Below are positions 1 through 7,674 of a stretch of 50,952 bases of DNA, piece after piece (position 1 is the stretch's first letter; every line of letters begins with the position of its first letter). The translations under genes and the position numbers were made by a program. Origin of the DNA: Candidatus Omnitrophota bacterium (GTDB taxonomy: Bacteria > Omnitrophota > Gorgyraeia > Aquiviventales > Aquiviventaceae); NCBI GenBank assembly GCA_016209275.1, contig JACQWM010000030.1, positions 1-50,952 of the forward strand, in the 5' to 3' direction. Below the pieces are notes generated by a model that had not been told where the DNA came from, did not search any database, and worked only from the letters and a program-made list of their open reading frames with translations.

Positions 1-9
1 GACTGGATG

Positions 10-42
10 ACGTTAAACGTTTAACGTTAAACGTGCAACGTG
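10..42. repeat. low-complexity ACGTT/AACGT repeat upstream of the tRNA
   Basis: Short interleaved direct and inverted copies of TTAACGT/ACGTTAA lie just before the tRNA. It has the same style as the other short satellite-like repeats between genes in this window but a different unit. No function is visible. Confidence 0.6.
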
Positions 43-49
43 TATTGTT

Positions 50-131
50 GCGGACGTGGTGGAACTGGCAGACACGCGTGCTTGTGGGGCACGTGCCGCA
101 AGGCATGGAGGTTCAAATCCTCTCGTCCGCA
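50..131 (+). tRNA. class II (leucine-type) tRNA with GUG anticodon
   Basis: A full cloverleaf folds by eye. The acceptor stem GCGGACG (50-56) pairs with CGTCCGC (124-130), the discriminator is A131, the D stem is GTG/CAC, the anticodon stem CGTGC (77-81) pairs with GCACG (89-93), and the T stem is 107-111/119-123 with loop TTCAAAT. The long variable arm TGCC-GCAA-GGCA (94-105) makes it class II. With A73 and a leucine-type D arm this predicts leucyl identity. The anticodon loop TTGTGGG puts GTG at 84-86, which would read the histidine codon CAC, where a leucine tRNA would normally carry GAG. There is no extra 5' G and no C73, both expected of bacterial tRNA-His. CCA is not encoded. Either a real A35-to-U variant, a non-decoding tRNA, or a sequencing error. 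Confidence 0.85.
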
Positions 132-144
132 TCTTCTCAACGGC

Positions 145-232
145 GATATCAGATATGAAATGGCCATTTCATATCTGATATCAAACTGGCAATCCATATC
201 AGATATCAAAACGCCATTTCATATCTGATATC
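145..232. repeat. two GATATCAGATAT palindromes
   Basis: Positions 145-182 are a perfect 38-bp palindrome: 19-base half GATATCAGATATGAAATGG followed by its exact reverse complement. A second, imperfect copy spans about 195-232 (arms ATATCAGATAT at 196-206 and ATATCTGATAT at 221-231). A third family member is at 9518-9554. None has a T tract, so they are unlikely to be simple terminators. Confidence 0.9.
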
Positions 233-241
233 GTTTTGGGA

Positions 242-270
242 TTGACAAGTTACGTCAGACTTGTTACTGT
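242..270 (+). promoter_or_regulatory. sigma70-type promoter of the PilZ operon
   Basis: A perfect -35 TTGACA (242-247), a 17-base spacer and the -10 box TACTGT (265-270). It reads toward the operon that starts at 408, through a leader of about 130 bases holding a terminator-like hairpin. Confidence 0.65.
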
Positions 271-352
271 GAGCAAAGCAGTGGTCGGGTCATACAGTTT
301 CTCGCGCACCGCGTGACACAACATATTCGGCAGACAATTCGGATGGTCAGTG

Positions 353-384
353 ATCCCCCTCCAGATGGGTTGAGGGGGATTTTT
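353..384 (+). terminator. Rho-independent terminator in the leader of the PilZ operon (possible attenuator)
   Basis: ATCCCCCTC (353-361) and GAGGGGGAT (372-380) form a 9-bp stem with a 10-base loop, followed by a T-rich run (380-388). It lies between the promoter at 242-270 and the ribosome binding site AAAGGAGGG at 391-399, so it should either end a short RNA starting near 277 or attenuate the operon. No clear anti-terminator fold was found by eye. Confidence 0.8.
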
Positions 385-407
385 CTTTGCAAAGGAGGGC
401 CAGCGCC

Positions 408-1091
408 GTGAAGAGGTGGTATCGAACTGTGCTCTGGGCACTAGCGCTTGTGGCGGCAGCCGCCTTAACCGCTGAAGATCACTTTCGCCGGCTGAACGCG
501 GAACAGTATCGCCAGGCCGTTGAACGGCGCGTGGCCCTGGAGCAGCGGGTGGCGCACATCGTCAAGACGCACGACCGATTGCAAGAGACGCTGCAGCGGG
601 AGCAACAGCGCTCGCAGGAGCTCACCGCAGCCCTGGCCAAGACGCAAGCGCAGTTGGAGCAGGTGGTGGGGCGGTTGAATGAAGAGAACCAAAACGTCCA
701 GACGCTGAAACTGCGGCTGTCGAATGTCCATCAACAGGTGGATAAATTGCAAGTGGAGCTAGCCATGGCGCTGCAGCTGCGCCAGGGTGCCACGGCGGGG
801 GCAGCGGGCGCTGCGGGTCCTCTCCAGCTTCAGCGGGTGATCGTCAGCAGCGCTGAATCGCCGGGACTGCAAGGGCATATCCTGTCGGTGCATCCGGATT
901 GGGATTTTGTCGTCGTCGATTTCGGATGGAACACGGTCAACGTGGGCGACATCATCTCCATCACCCGCGATAAGACACTCCTCGCCAAGGCCCGCGTGGA
1001 GCGCGTCCAGGAAGCGGTGTGCGCGGCCACCATCCTGCCTGAGTGGAAGACAACGGAGATTCGGGTCCATGATCTTGCGAAACTCCTCTAA
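408..1091 (+). CDS. membrane-anchored coiled-coil protein with small C-terminal beta domain
   Basis: Function not known. The 227-residue product has an N-terminal hydrophobic anchor (about residues 8-22) and a long Gln/Glu/Leu-rich coiled coil (about 30-135). An Ala/Gly linker follows, then a C-terminal beta-rich domain (about 145-227) whose pattern of a valine-rich strand, 'VNVGD' turn and closing strands resembles the small beta barrels at the C-terminus of FlgT-like envelope proteins. The GTG start at 408 is chosen because AAAGGAGGG lies 8 bases upstream; an in-frame TTG at 387 falls in the terminator T run. It overlaps the next gene by 23 bases, so the two are co-translated. Inference: an inner-membrane coiled-coil partner of the fusion protein downstream. 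Confidence 0.8.
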   Translation: MKRWYRTVLWALALVAAAALTAEDHFRRLNAEQYRQAVERRVALEQRVAHIVKTHDRLQETLQREQQRSQELTAALAKTQAQLEQVVGRLNEENQNVQTLKLRLSNVHQQVDKLQVELAMALQLRQGATAGAAGAAGPLQLQRVIVSSAESPGLQGHILSVHPDWDFVVVDFGWNTVNVGDIISITRDKTLLAKARVERVQEAVCAATILPEWKTTEIRVHDLAKLL

Positions 1092-3081
1092 GTGGTCAGT
1101 GGTTCTCGGCCTCGCCCTCCTTGGCGGGAGCGGATGGCCTCTCCTGCCGCAGGCCCTCGCGGCTCAGACGAATGATCCCTCGGCGAGCAGCACGACGGTC
1201 ATTGTCTTGACGGTGGCCGCTGGCGATCAGATCCGTTGGCAGAGCAGCTTTACCGAACACCCTCCCACGATCAGCATCCGGTTTCCCAAACAGCATGTGA
1301 TCAGCTCGCTTCCGGAGCGTACGGCGGTGGGCCGGGGCGTGGTGCAGAGCCTGACGGCCCGCTACGACGCCGCGGCCGGAAGCCGGGGCGCTCGATTTCT
1401 TGACGCCGTGGACATCGCGCTCAGCGGGCCCTATGCCTATCGGGTCCGCTCGCAGAACGGGCGGGTGATTGTCGAAATTGATCATCCGGCTTCGGTGGGA
1501 AGTGCGGCGATGGAAATCGGCCTGACGGACGGCGCCATCTCCAGCCCGCTCATCACGGCTCGCGTGAGCGAGCGGTTTCGGGCCATGCAGGAAGCGCTCG
1601 CGAGGGCCACGCCGACACCCTGGACGTTTCAGGTCAACCAGCCGGCTGCTCCTGGAGCCTTCGGTGTGGCTGCGCTGGCTCAGGCACGAAGCGCGAAGGC
1701 CGCGCCGCGGCCCCTCGGAGCTCCATGGACTCCCCGCTCCGCGCCGCGGACGGCGCTGGCCATGTGGATCGGCCTCATCAGCCTGGCTGGATGGTGGCTG
1801 TTGCGCCGCGCCCTGCCTGGAGGGTGGCCGCGGAAGCGCGCGGGCGATCTGGCCGCATCCTCCGGTGTAAAGATGCTCGATGAACTCGCGTGGAAAACGT
1901 TTGAGCGGCAAGGGTATGAGGTGGTCTCGAGCGCTGAGCTGACGAAACCGCTCGCCGGCTCGTTTCGCGTGATTGCGAAGCAGGGCGAGTCATCCGCGTG
2001 GTTCGTGGCCGGCCACGGCGCGTTTTATGATAAACAGACGGTGCAACGATTTCTGTCAGCGATGCAATCGGCGCGCGTGGCCCGGGGATTTTTGATCGCT
2101 CCAGGCTCCTTCACCGTCCCGGCGCAGCGCTTTGCCAGCGAACATCAGATTCAGCTGATCGGGCGGGAACAGCTGACGGAGTTGCTGAGCCTGGGGGCGC
2201 AGAGCGAAACCGCCTCGAAGCAGGTCGAGACGTTGCGCGCGCAGCTCGAGGAGATCAACGCGACGCTGGCTCGCTGCGCGCAGGAGCTCGATGACCTGCG
2301 GCGCCAGCGCAACGAGGCCAGCTGGTTTCTCGGGGAAGAGCGGACGCGCTCCGCCAGCCTTGAGGCCCAGCTGCAGGAGCTCTCCGATGCGCGGGTCCAT
2401 GACGCTGCCGCGCGCCAGCAGGCCGAGACGGATGCGATGAAGTGGCACAAGCAATGGGAAGAGAGCCAGTGGTATTTAGGGGAATCGCGCACGCGCGTCG
2501 CTCACCTGGAGGATCAGCTGGCCATTCTCCAAGACCTGTCGTCGCGGCTTGAAACCGCCGAGCGCGAAGCGCGGGAAGCGAGCTGGTTTCTTGGCGAGGA
2601 GCGCGTGCGGACCGAAGCGCTGGAGGCGCAAGTCGCCACCCTGCAACGAGCGCTCGATGAGGCGCAACAGGGCCGGAGCGAATTGCAAGCGATGATGGCG
2701 CGCCTCACGAAGGAGCTGACGATCTTGCGCACCGTCGGCGAGCGGCGAGCGTCGGAGCGCGTCACGGTTCCGGCGATGGCCGTCGAGCTTCGCCTGAACG
2801 GCGGCGAGTCGATCGTCTCGGGCGCGTGCCGCAATATGAGCGGCGGCGGGATCAGCCTTGAGGCCGACCGCGCTCTGCCGACGGACACCTCGTGCCGCTT
2901 GCGGTTGTCCCTGCCGGGCCAGGAACCCTTCGACTCCACGGCCAAGATCAAATGGCAGCGGACGCTTGACACGCAGCCCGTCCGCTATCAAAGCGGCTTT
3001 CAATTCACGGGGCTGAATCCTTCGAAGCGCCAGTGGTTGAAGCAATTGCTCGCTGCCGCCAGCCAGCCGGCGTCCAAGTAG
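1069..3081 (+). CDS. AMIN-TM-Mrr-like-coiled-coil-PilZ fusion protein
   Basis: A 670-residue multidomain membrane protein. In order: a signal peptide (about 8-32), an AMIN-like periplasmic domain (about 40-140), a TM segment (about 229-248), a domain resembling the Mrr/restriction-endonuclease-like fold (about 268-374), a coiled coil (375-555) with three copies of a W[FY]LGE-type segment, and a C-terminal PilZ domain (about 557-665). The PilZ domain keeps both c-di-GMP motifs, RxxxR (in RRASER) and NxSxxG (NMSGGG). AMIN domains bind cell-wall or envelope structures in other proteins, which fits a periplasmic location; PilZ must be cytoplasmic. It probably couples c-di-GMP to an envelope process. 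Nuclease activity is doubtful: no clear catalytic D-ExK pair was identified by eye. It starts inside the upstream gene and is followed after 9 bases by another PilZ gene. Confidence 0.8.
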   Translation: MILRNSSKWSVVLGLALLGGSGWPLLPQALAAQTNDPSASSTTVIVLTVAAGDQIRWQSSFTEHPPTISIRFPKQHVISSLPERTAVGRGVVQSLTARYDAAAGSRGARFLDAVDIALSGPYAYRVRSQNGRVIVEIDHPASVGSAAMEIGLTDGAISSPLITARVSERFRAMQEALARATPTPWTFQVNQPAAPGAFGVAALAQARSAKAAPRPLGAPWTPRSAPRTALAMWIGLISLAGWWLLRRALPGGWPRKRAGDLAASSGVKMLDELAWKTFERQGYEVVSSAELTKPLAGSFRVIAKQGESSAWFVAGHGAFYDKQTVQRFLSAMQSARVARGFLIAPGSFTVPAQRFASEHQIQLIGREQLTELLSLGAQSETASKQVETLRAQLEEINATLARCAQELDDLRRQRNEASWFLGEERTRSASLEAQLQELSDARVHDAAARQQAETDAMKWHKQWEESQWYLGESRTRVAHLEDQLAILQDLSSRLETAEREAREASWFLGEERVRTEALEAQVATLQRALDEAQQGRSELQAMMARLTKELTILRTVGERRASERVTVPAMAVELRLNGGESIVSGACRNMSGGGISLEADRALPTDTSCRLRLSLPGQEPFDSTAKIKWQRTLDTQPVRYQSGFQFTGLNPSKRQWLKQLLAAASQPASK

Positions 3082-3090
3082 TCATTCCGG

Positions 3091-4089
3091 ATGCAGGAAC
3101 GACGCACCACCGTCCGGGTTCCTCACCGAGGACGCACCCACTACTGTCCTGCGGATGAGGCTCCCAAAGACGGGCAACTCATCAACCTCAGCGAGCGCGG
3201 GGCCGGCGTCTTAACGCGCGAACCGCGCCAGGCGGGAGAGCGGATCGCGATCCATGTCTCCCTTCCTAGCATCTCTCAACCCCTCACAGCCGGCGGTGTG
3301 GTGCGATGGTCCGATCCCGAGCCAAGAGAGCTTGGGTGGTATCCCGCCGGGATTGAGTGGCTGCCCTTGGAGGAAACCGCGCAGCAAGGCCTGCATCAGT
3401 TTCTGCGCGCGGCGGAGCATGCTCCGGCAGCATGGCTGTGGGTGCTTGCGGCGAAACGCTTCGCGTTCCTCGCAGGACTGGTGGGGCTGGCGATGCTGAT
3501 GGCGCTGCTCATGGCTTGGGGGGCCCTCGCGCACCGGCGCAATCTGCGTTTGCGCGCCGTGTTCTCTGAGCAGGCGAAGGCGATGGACCAATTGGAAATT
3601 GCCAAAGCGAGCTTGGAGCAGGCCTTGACCGCGGCCACGACGAGCTTGGCCGACACGGTACAGACGGTGGAGCAGCTCGGGACGCAAGCGCAAACGCTGG
3701 AGCAGACGGTGGAGCAGCTGCGGAGCCATGTGTCAGAGGTTCGGCAGTCCTACGATCAGGTGCGAGGCGAGCGCGACCAATTTATCCAGCGCGTCGTCAA
3801 TCTTGAGCGAGAGCGCGTGGATCGGATTCCGGTGCGCGAGCTGCAGCTGGCGATTCGCGAAGCCATTGAGCGCCGACAGCTGAATCTGTTCTCCAGCGTG
3901 CCTGTGCTGTCAGTGCTCAAGCGGCGGACCGAGGCGCCGCGGCCGCCGCCGACCCCCCGCCAGCCGCCGAAGCCAGCACCTCCGCTTGTCGGCAATCAGG
4001 GGTATGTGATGCTCAACGGCAAACCCACCATGCCGGCGACGCCGCAGCGCGTTCGCGTCTACGATCCGCAGCTTGCTCCCTCCGACTGA
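3091..4089 (+). CDS. PilZ-TM-coiled-coil protein
   Basis: 332 residues. An N-terminal PilZ domain (about 1-108) has RxxxR at residues 5-9 and NLSERG, so c-di-GMP binding is likely. A TM helix (about 125-147) is followed by a coiled coil (about 155-250), a proline-rich stretch (about 275-297) and a short C-terminal tail containing GYVMLNG. The topology implies PilZ in the cytoplasm and the coiled coil plus proline-rich arm in the periplasm, the reverse order of the neighbouring fusion protein. Third gene of the operon from 408. It ends 1 bp before the stop of the converging gene. Role unknown; the context suggests a c-di-GMP-responsive envelope assembly. Confidence 0.8.
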   Translation: MQERRTTVRVPHRGRTHYCPADEAPKDGQLINLSERGAGVLTREPRQAGERIAIHVSLPSISQPLTAGGVVRWSDPEPRELGWYPAGIEWLPLEETAQQGLHQFLRAAEHAPAAWLWVLAAKRFAFLAGLVGLAMLMALLMAWGALAHRRNLRLRAVFSEQAKAMDQLEIAKASLEQALTAATTSLADTVQTVEQLGTQAQTLEQTVEQLRSHVSEVRQSYDQVRGERDQFIQRVVNLERERVDRIPVRELQLAIREAIERRQLNLFSSVPVLSVLKRRTEAPRPPPTPRQPPKPAPPLVGNQGYVMLNGKPTMPATPQRVRVYDPQLAPSD

Positions 4090-4090
4090 A

Positions 4091-5035
4091 CTACGAAGGA
4101 GTTTGTCGTCGCTCTTTCACGTAGGAGCTGCCAGGGTCCCGCTTGGCCAGGGCTTTGAGTTCAGCGCCGATTTGCGCCACATGCCCGGCCGTCTTCAGCG
4201 GGCGGACTTCATTCGAGACGAGCGCAATCGAGATGGAGAGCAGGGGAATGCTCGCCTCACGCCCGTCGTGGTCCGCGTGCAGGAGGTGGCCGCGGGCGCG
4301 ATCCTCGGCGTCATGGAGGGGGAGAGCCATCCCGTCGAATTCACGGACCACGGACTGGCAGATCTGTTCGGCGCGATCCGGGGTCGTGATGAGAATGAAG
4401 TCATCGCCGCCGATGTGCCCCACGAAGTCGTCCCGTCCGCCAAGCTGCTTGGAGACCCGCAAGAGGAGTTGAGCGGTCTGTTGGATGAGGCCATCGCCTC
4501 GCTGAAATCCGTAGTGGTCATTGAACGCCTTAAACCGGTTCAGATCGATATAGCACGCGGCGAATTGCCAGCCTGAGGCGATGCGGCGTTCCAGCTCCTG
4601 CTGGATGGAAAGATTGCCCGGGAGTTTCGTCAGCGGGTTCGCCTCCAGGTCCATGGAGGTGCGCCGCAGCACCATCTGCACCCGCGCGAGCAATTCCTGC
4701 GGCTCAAACGGCTTGACCAGGTAATCATCCGCGCCCGCGGAAATCCCCTGGACTTTATCCTGCACCTCGCTTTTTCCCGTCAGCATGATGATCGGCAGGT
4801 GGCGCAGGAGCACGTCCTGTTTGAGCTGCTCGCACACCTGCAGTCCGGTCAGCTCGGGCATCATGTAATCCAGGATGATCAAATCCGGCGGATGCTCGCG
4901 CACCGCCTGTAAGGCCCGCTGGCCGTTTTCCGCTTCTCCGACGATAAAGCCGGCCGACTCTAAGATCGAATGCAGGATATCCCGCAAGTCCGGATCATCA
5001 TCCGCGATCAAGATGGTCTTCCGTAATTCGGTCAT
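4091..5035 (-). CDS. response regulator with C-terminal GGDEF-type domain
   Basis: 314 residues. A receiver domain (1-125) has the acidic ADDD patch at 11-14, the phospho-acceptor Asp56 (in ILDYMMPE) and Lys108 (LVKPF). A diguanylate cyclase domain follows (about 130-300) with the signature GGDDF at 209-213 in place of GGDEF. The conservative Glu-to-Asp change may lower activity. No RxxD inhibitory site is seen five residues before the signature. It overlaps the histidine kinase gene upstream by 4 bases (ATGA), so the pair is almost certainly cognate. Last gene of the minus-strand signalling operon. Confidence 0.9.
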   Translation of the reverse strand: MTELRKTILIADDDPDLRDILHSILESAGFIVGEAENGQRALQAVREHPPDLIILDYMMPELTGLQVCEQLKQDVLLRHLPIIMLTGKSEVQDKVQGISAGADDYLVKPFEPQELLARVQMVLRRTSMDLEANPLTKLPGNLSIQQELERRIASGWQFAACYIDLNRFKAFNDHYGFQRGDGLIQQTAQLLLRVSKQLGGRDDFVGHIGGDDFILITTPDRAEQICQSVVREFDGMALPLHDAEDRARGHLLHADHDGREASIPLLSISIALVSNEVRPLKTAGHVAQIGAELKALAKRDPGSSYVKERRQTPS

Positions 5036-6441
5036 CGGGGCAGCTCCACGAAGAACGTGCTCCCTTTCCCTTTGACGGATTCCGCCCAGATGCGTCCATG
5101 ATGGGCCTCGACAATGCGTTTCACCAGGGCCAACCCCAGGCCGGTGCCGCGGATCTGCTGGTTGACGGGATCGTTGGCGCGGTAGAATTCCTGGAACAGT
5201 TTCGGCAGCTCCTCCGAGGGGATGCCGCAGCCGGTGTCCGCCACGGACGACACCACGGCCCCGCGCTCCTGTTCCATGCTGAGCCGGATGGACCCGCCCT
5301 CCGGCGTGTATTTGATCGCGTTGGAGAGCAGGTTGACGAACACCCGCTGCAAATGCTGCGCGTCTCCGAGCAGGTGCGTAATGCCGTCCGGATCCGCCTG
5401 ATACGCGATGCGCTTGGCCTCCATCTGCGGCAGCACCACATCATGGACGCTGGTGAGGAGTTCTTGAACGGGAATCTCTTTCTGATCCATCGTGACCCGG
5501 CCTGATTCGATCCGCGCGATATCCAAGAGGTTGTTGATAAATTGCGCCAGCAAATCCGCATGCTTCTCGATTTTCGCGATCCGCTCCTGTTGCGGCGGGG
5601 CCAGCGCGCCGAATTGCCCGCTGCCCAGCAGCGACGCATAGCCTTTGATGGCGGCTAACGGTGTTCGCAATTCATGCGAGACCGCCGAGACAAAGTCGCT
5701 TTTGGATTTATTCAGCTGCTTCAGCTGCGCGTTCGCCGCGGCCAGCTCCTTGGTGCGTTGCTGGACGTTGCGTTCAAGCTCTTGCTGAGAGACCCAAGAT
5801 TTTTCGTACAAGGCGGAGTTTTCGATGGCCGTCGAGAGTTGATTCGTCAAAATGGAGACCAGCTCCTCATCGGCCTTTGTCGTGGAGGAGGAGCTCGCCG
5901 CCCGCCCCAGCACGATGCACCCGGAGGGGCCCTCGTGGGGGCTGATGCGGGCGATCACCGCCGAGGGCACCCCCAGCAGTTTGAGCAAGGTGGACGCGGC
6001 CTCATCGTTTAGAGCGCTGGTTTCGGACATCAGGGTCAACGGGGTCGGCTGCTTCAGGATGCGTGCGAGCAAACCGCTCTGCAGCACATGCGCGGCGACG
6101 TGTTCCGCCGCCGCCGGCGTGACACCGATCAGCGCGCCCCAACGAAGGCTCGCGGGGCTCACGCATCGCCCCAGCAGCGCGTTGGAAAATCCGAAGTTGG
6201 TGACGGTGGCGGCATCCAACTTCTGGAAGACTTCTTCAGGCCGCAGACTCACGCGCAGGTGTTGGCCCAGCTGATGGAGCGCCATCAGCGACGCCAGCCG
6301 CCGATCGAGCTCTTCCTGCGCGCGGTGCAGCTCCAAGTCGGTTCGGATGATGAGCTTGGCCTGCTGATCCAGCTGCTCATACGCGGTTTGCAGCCGCTTG
6401 AACTCGGTGAATCGCTTGAAGAATGCGAAGAGCGTGTCCAT
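5032..6441 (-). CDS. GAF-domain sensor histidine kinase
   Basis: 469 residues, with no TM segment apparent. An N-terminal coiled coil leads into a GAF-like sensor region (about 60-200), a second coiled coil, HisKA with the H box SHELRTPL (His256), and HATPase_c with N box (NLLSNAIKYTP), G1 (DTGCGIP) and G2 (GTGLGLAL). It should phosphorylate the receiver-GGDEF protein encoded 4 bases downstream and so feed c-di-GMP signalling. The FIST gene lies 6 bases upstream in the same operon and is a plausible sensory partner. The bound ligand is unknown. Confidence 0.93.
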   Translation of the reverse strand: MDTLFAFFKRFTEFKRLQTAYEQLDQQAKLIIRTDLELHRAQEELDRRLASLMALHQLGQHLRVSLRPEEVFQKLDAATVTNFGFSNALLGRCVSPASLRWGALIGVTPAAAEHVAAHVLQSGLLARILKQPTPLTLMSETSALNDEAASTLLKLLGVPSAVIARISPHEGPSGCIVLGRAASSSSTTKADEELVSILTNQLSTAIENSALYEKSWVSQQELERNVQQRTKELAAANAQLKQLNKSKSDFVSAVSHELRTPLAAIKGYASLLGSGQFGALAPPQQERIAKIEKHADLLAQFINNLLDIARIESGRVTMDQKEIPVQELLTSVHDVVLPQMEAKRIAYQADPDGITHLLGDAQHLQRVFVNLLSNAIKYTPEGGSIRLSMEQERGAVVSSVADTGCGIPSEELPKLFQEFYRANDPVNQQIRGTGLGLALVKRIVEAHHGRIWAESVKGKGSTFFVELPR

Positions 6442-6447
6442 GAGCGC

Positions 6448-7653
6448 TTAGGTTCCGATGGCGATCACCAGCACCGATCCGGTTTGCATCGAGATGCGGT
6501 CGGCGGTCATGCGCGCGGTGACAGGGGCTTGCTCGCCGTACGTGTAGCAGCCGGCCATCGGGGTCGCCGTCCCGATGACGTCCCGGATCCGGTCGATTTC
6601 CACGGCCGCATACCGGGATCCCAGCAAGATCTGCCGGATCACGGAGTCAAACACCAGGACGCAACTGATGCGGTTCATGCCGCGCACGGCGGCTTGCGCG
6701 GCCTGCTGGGCGGCGTCAAGGGCTCGCTGGCGGCTGCCGATCATCAGCTGCAGCCACGCGCCCTCGCGGACTTCGCTGCTGCACAGGAGGCTGCCGTCGC
6801 TGCCGAACGACACCACATTGCGCAGCAGCCAAGGATCCGTGGCCTCCTGCTGGATGCCGAGCGGATACGCGATCGTCTGCCTCGTCATGCCCTCATGCCT
6901 GAGCCGTTCCATGACGTCGGCCCCGAAGTATTCTTCGTAGACCGACGCCGCCGGCCGCTGATCCAATTCATAGAGGATGTTGGCGGAGGCTTTCGTGATC
7001 CGCCGCGGTTTGCTGATCGGCGCAAACCCATGACCGCTGCCCACGCCGATCTTGACCGCGCCGGCGAAGAGGACGCCGGCCACAGCGCCCGTGGCGACGT
7101 GATCGTTGCAGTATTGATACGTCTGCGCGAATCGCCGATCATCGCCGGCAATGCCGCCGGCAATCATGGTGCCCGTCCCAAGCACCTCTTGCAATCCGCG
7201 GATGACCTCGGCGTAGCTCGTCATCAGGCCGTCGCCCAGCAGGAGAAATCCTGCTCGGGGCAGCCCATCACACCCTTGTGTTGCGGCAAACGCCAGCTGC
7301 TGGCCGGCGTCTCGCGGGGCGCGGTCGACCGAGAGGCTCATCCCGACCTGGCAGACCATCCCCTTGCCGAAGAACAGGACAAGGACGCAGCGATGGCTGG
7401 CTGGTCCCTGCGGCGTGATCTCGCCGGCGGTGCTTTCCCCGAGGAGGGGAGTCGTCGGCAAGACCGCGCGAATGCCGGCCAGGAGCTCTTCTTGCTGCAG
7501 CCATGATGAGCCGAAGACGAGGGCGAGTTTCGGCGCGAGTTTGGGGATCTGTCCCAAGGCTCGCCGAGCCGCTTCGCTGCCGGCGGTTCCGGCATCAGGG
7601 AGATCGCTCCACCCGACTGAGGAGAGGATGTCGTCAACCATTGGATTCGTCAT
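6448..7653 (-). CDS. FIST-domain sensory protein
   Basis: 401 residues from the ATG at 7653; an in-frame TTG at 7674, directly after the upstream stop codon, would add seven residues. The FIST N domain (about 10-220) is recognisable by ALVFGSSW, LLGESTAGE, LLGDGL and MIAGGIAGDD; the FIST C domain (about 235-395) by YEEYFG, GSRQRALDAA and the closing GCYTYGE. FIST proteins bind small ligands, possibly amino acids, and are usually encoded beside histidine kinases or c-di-GMP enzymes, as here. It probably provides the input to the kinase gene 6 bases downstream. Confidence 0.88.
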   Translation of the reverse strand: MTNPMVDDILSSVGWSDLPDAGTAGSEAARRALGQIPKLAPKLALVFGSSWLQQEELLAGIRAVLPTTPLLGESTAGEITPQGPASHRCVLVLFFGKGMVCQVGMSLSVDRAPRDAGQQLAFAATQGCDGLPRAGFLLLGDGLMTSYAEVIRGLQEVLGTGTMIAGGIAGDDRRFAQTYQYCNDHVATGAVAGVLFAGAVKIGVGSGHGFAPISKPRRITKASANILYELDQRPAASVYEEYFGADVMERLRHEGMTRQTIAYPLGIQQEATDPWLLRNVVSFGSDGSLLCSSEVREGAWLQLMIGSRQRALDAAQQAAQAAVRGMNRISCVLVFDSVIRQILLGSRYAAVEIDRIRDVIGTATPMAGCYTYGEQAPVTARMTADRISMQTGSVLVIAIGT

Positions 7654-7674
7654 GACAAGTATATCCGATGCCAA

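Noticed and set aside
50-131. Calling the tRNA a histidine tRNA from its anticodon
   Set aside because: It has a long class II variable arm, discriminator A and no extra 5' G; bacterial tRNA-His is class I with G-1 and C73.
1873-2193. Mrr-like domain as part of a restriction-modification or defence system
   Set aside because: It is embedded in a membrane protein between a TM helix and a PilZ domain, with no methyltransferase or helicase nearby and no clear catalytic residues.
6088-7506. Long open frame antisense to the FIST gene (472 codons), and similar long antisense frames such as 47683-49425 over ribBA/ribH
   Set aside because: They run opposite to clear genes, have Arg/Ala/His-rich shadow composition typical of high-GC third-position effects, and contain no recognisable domain.
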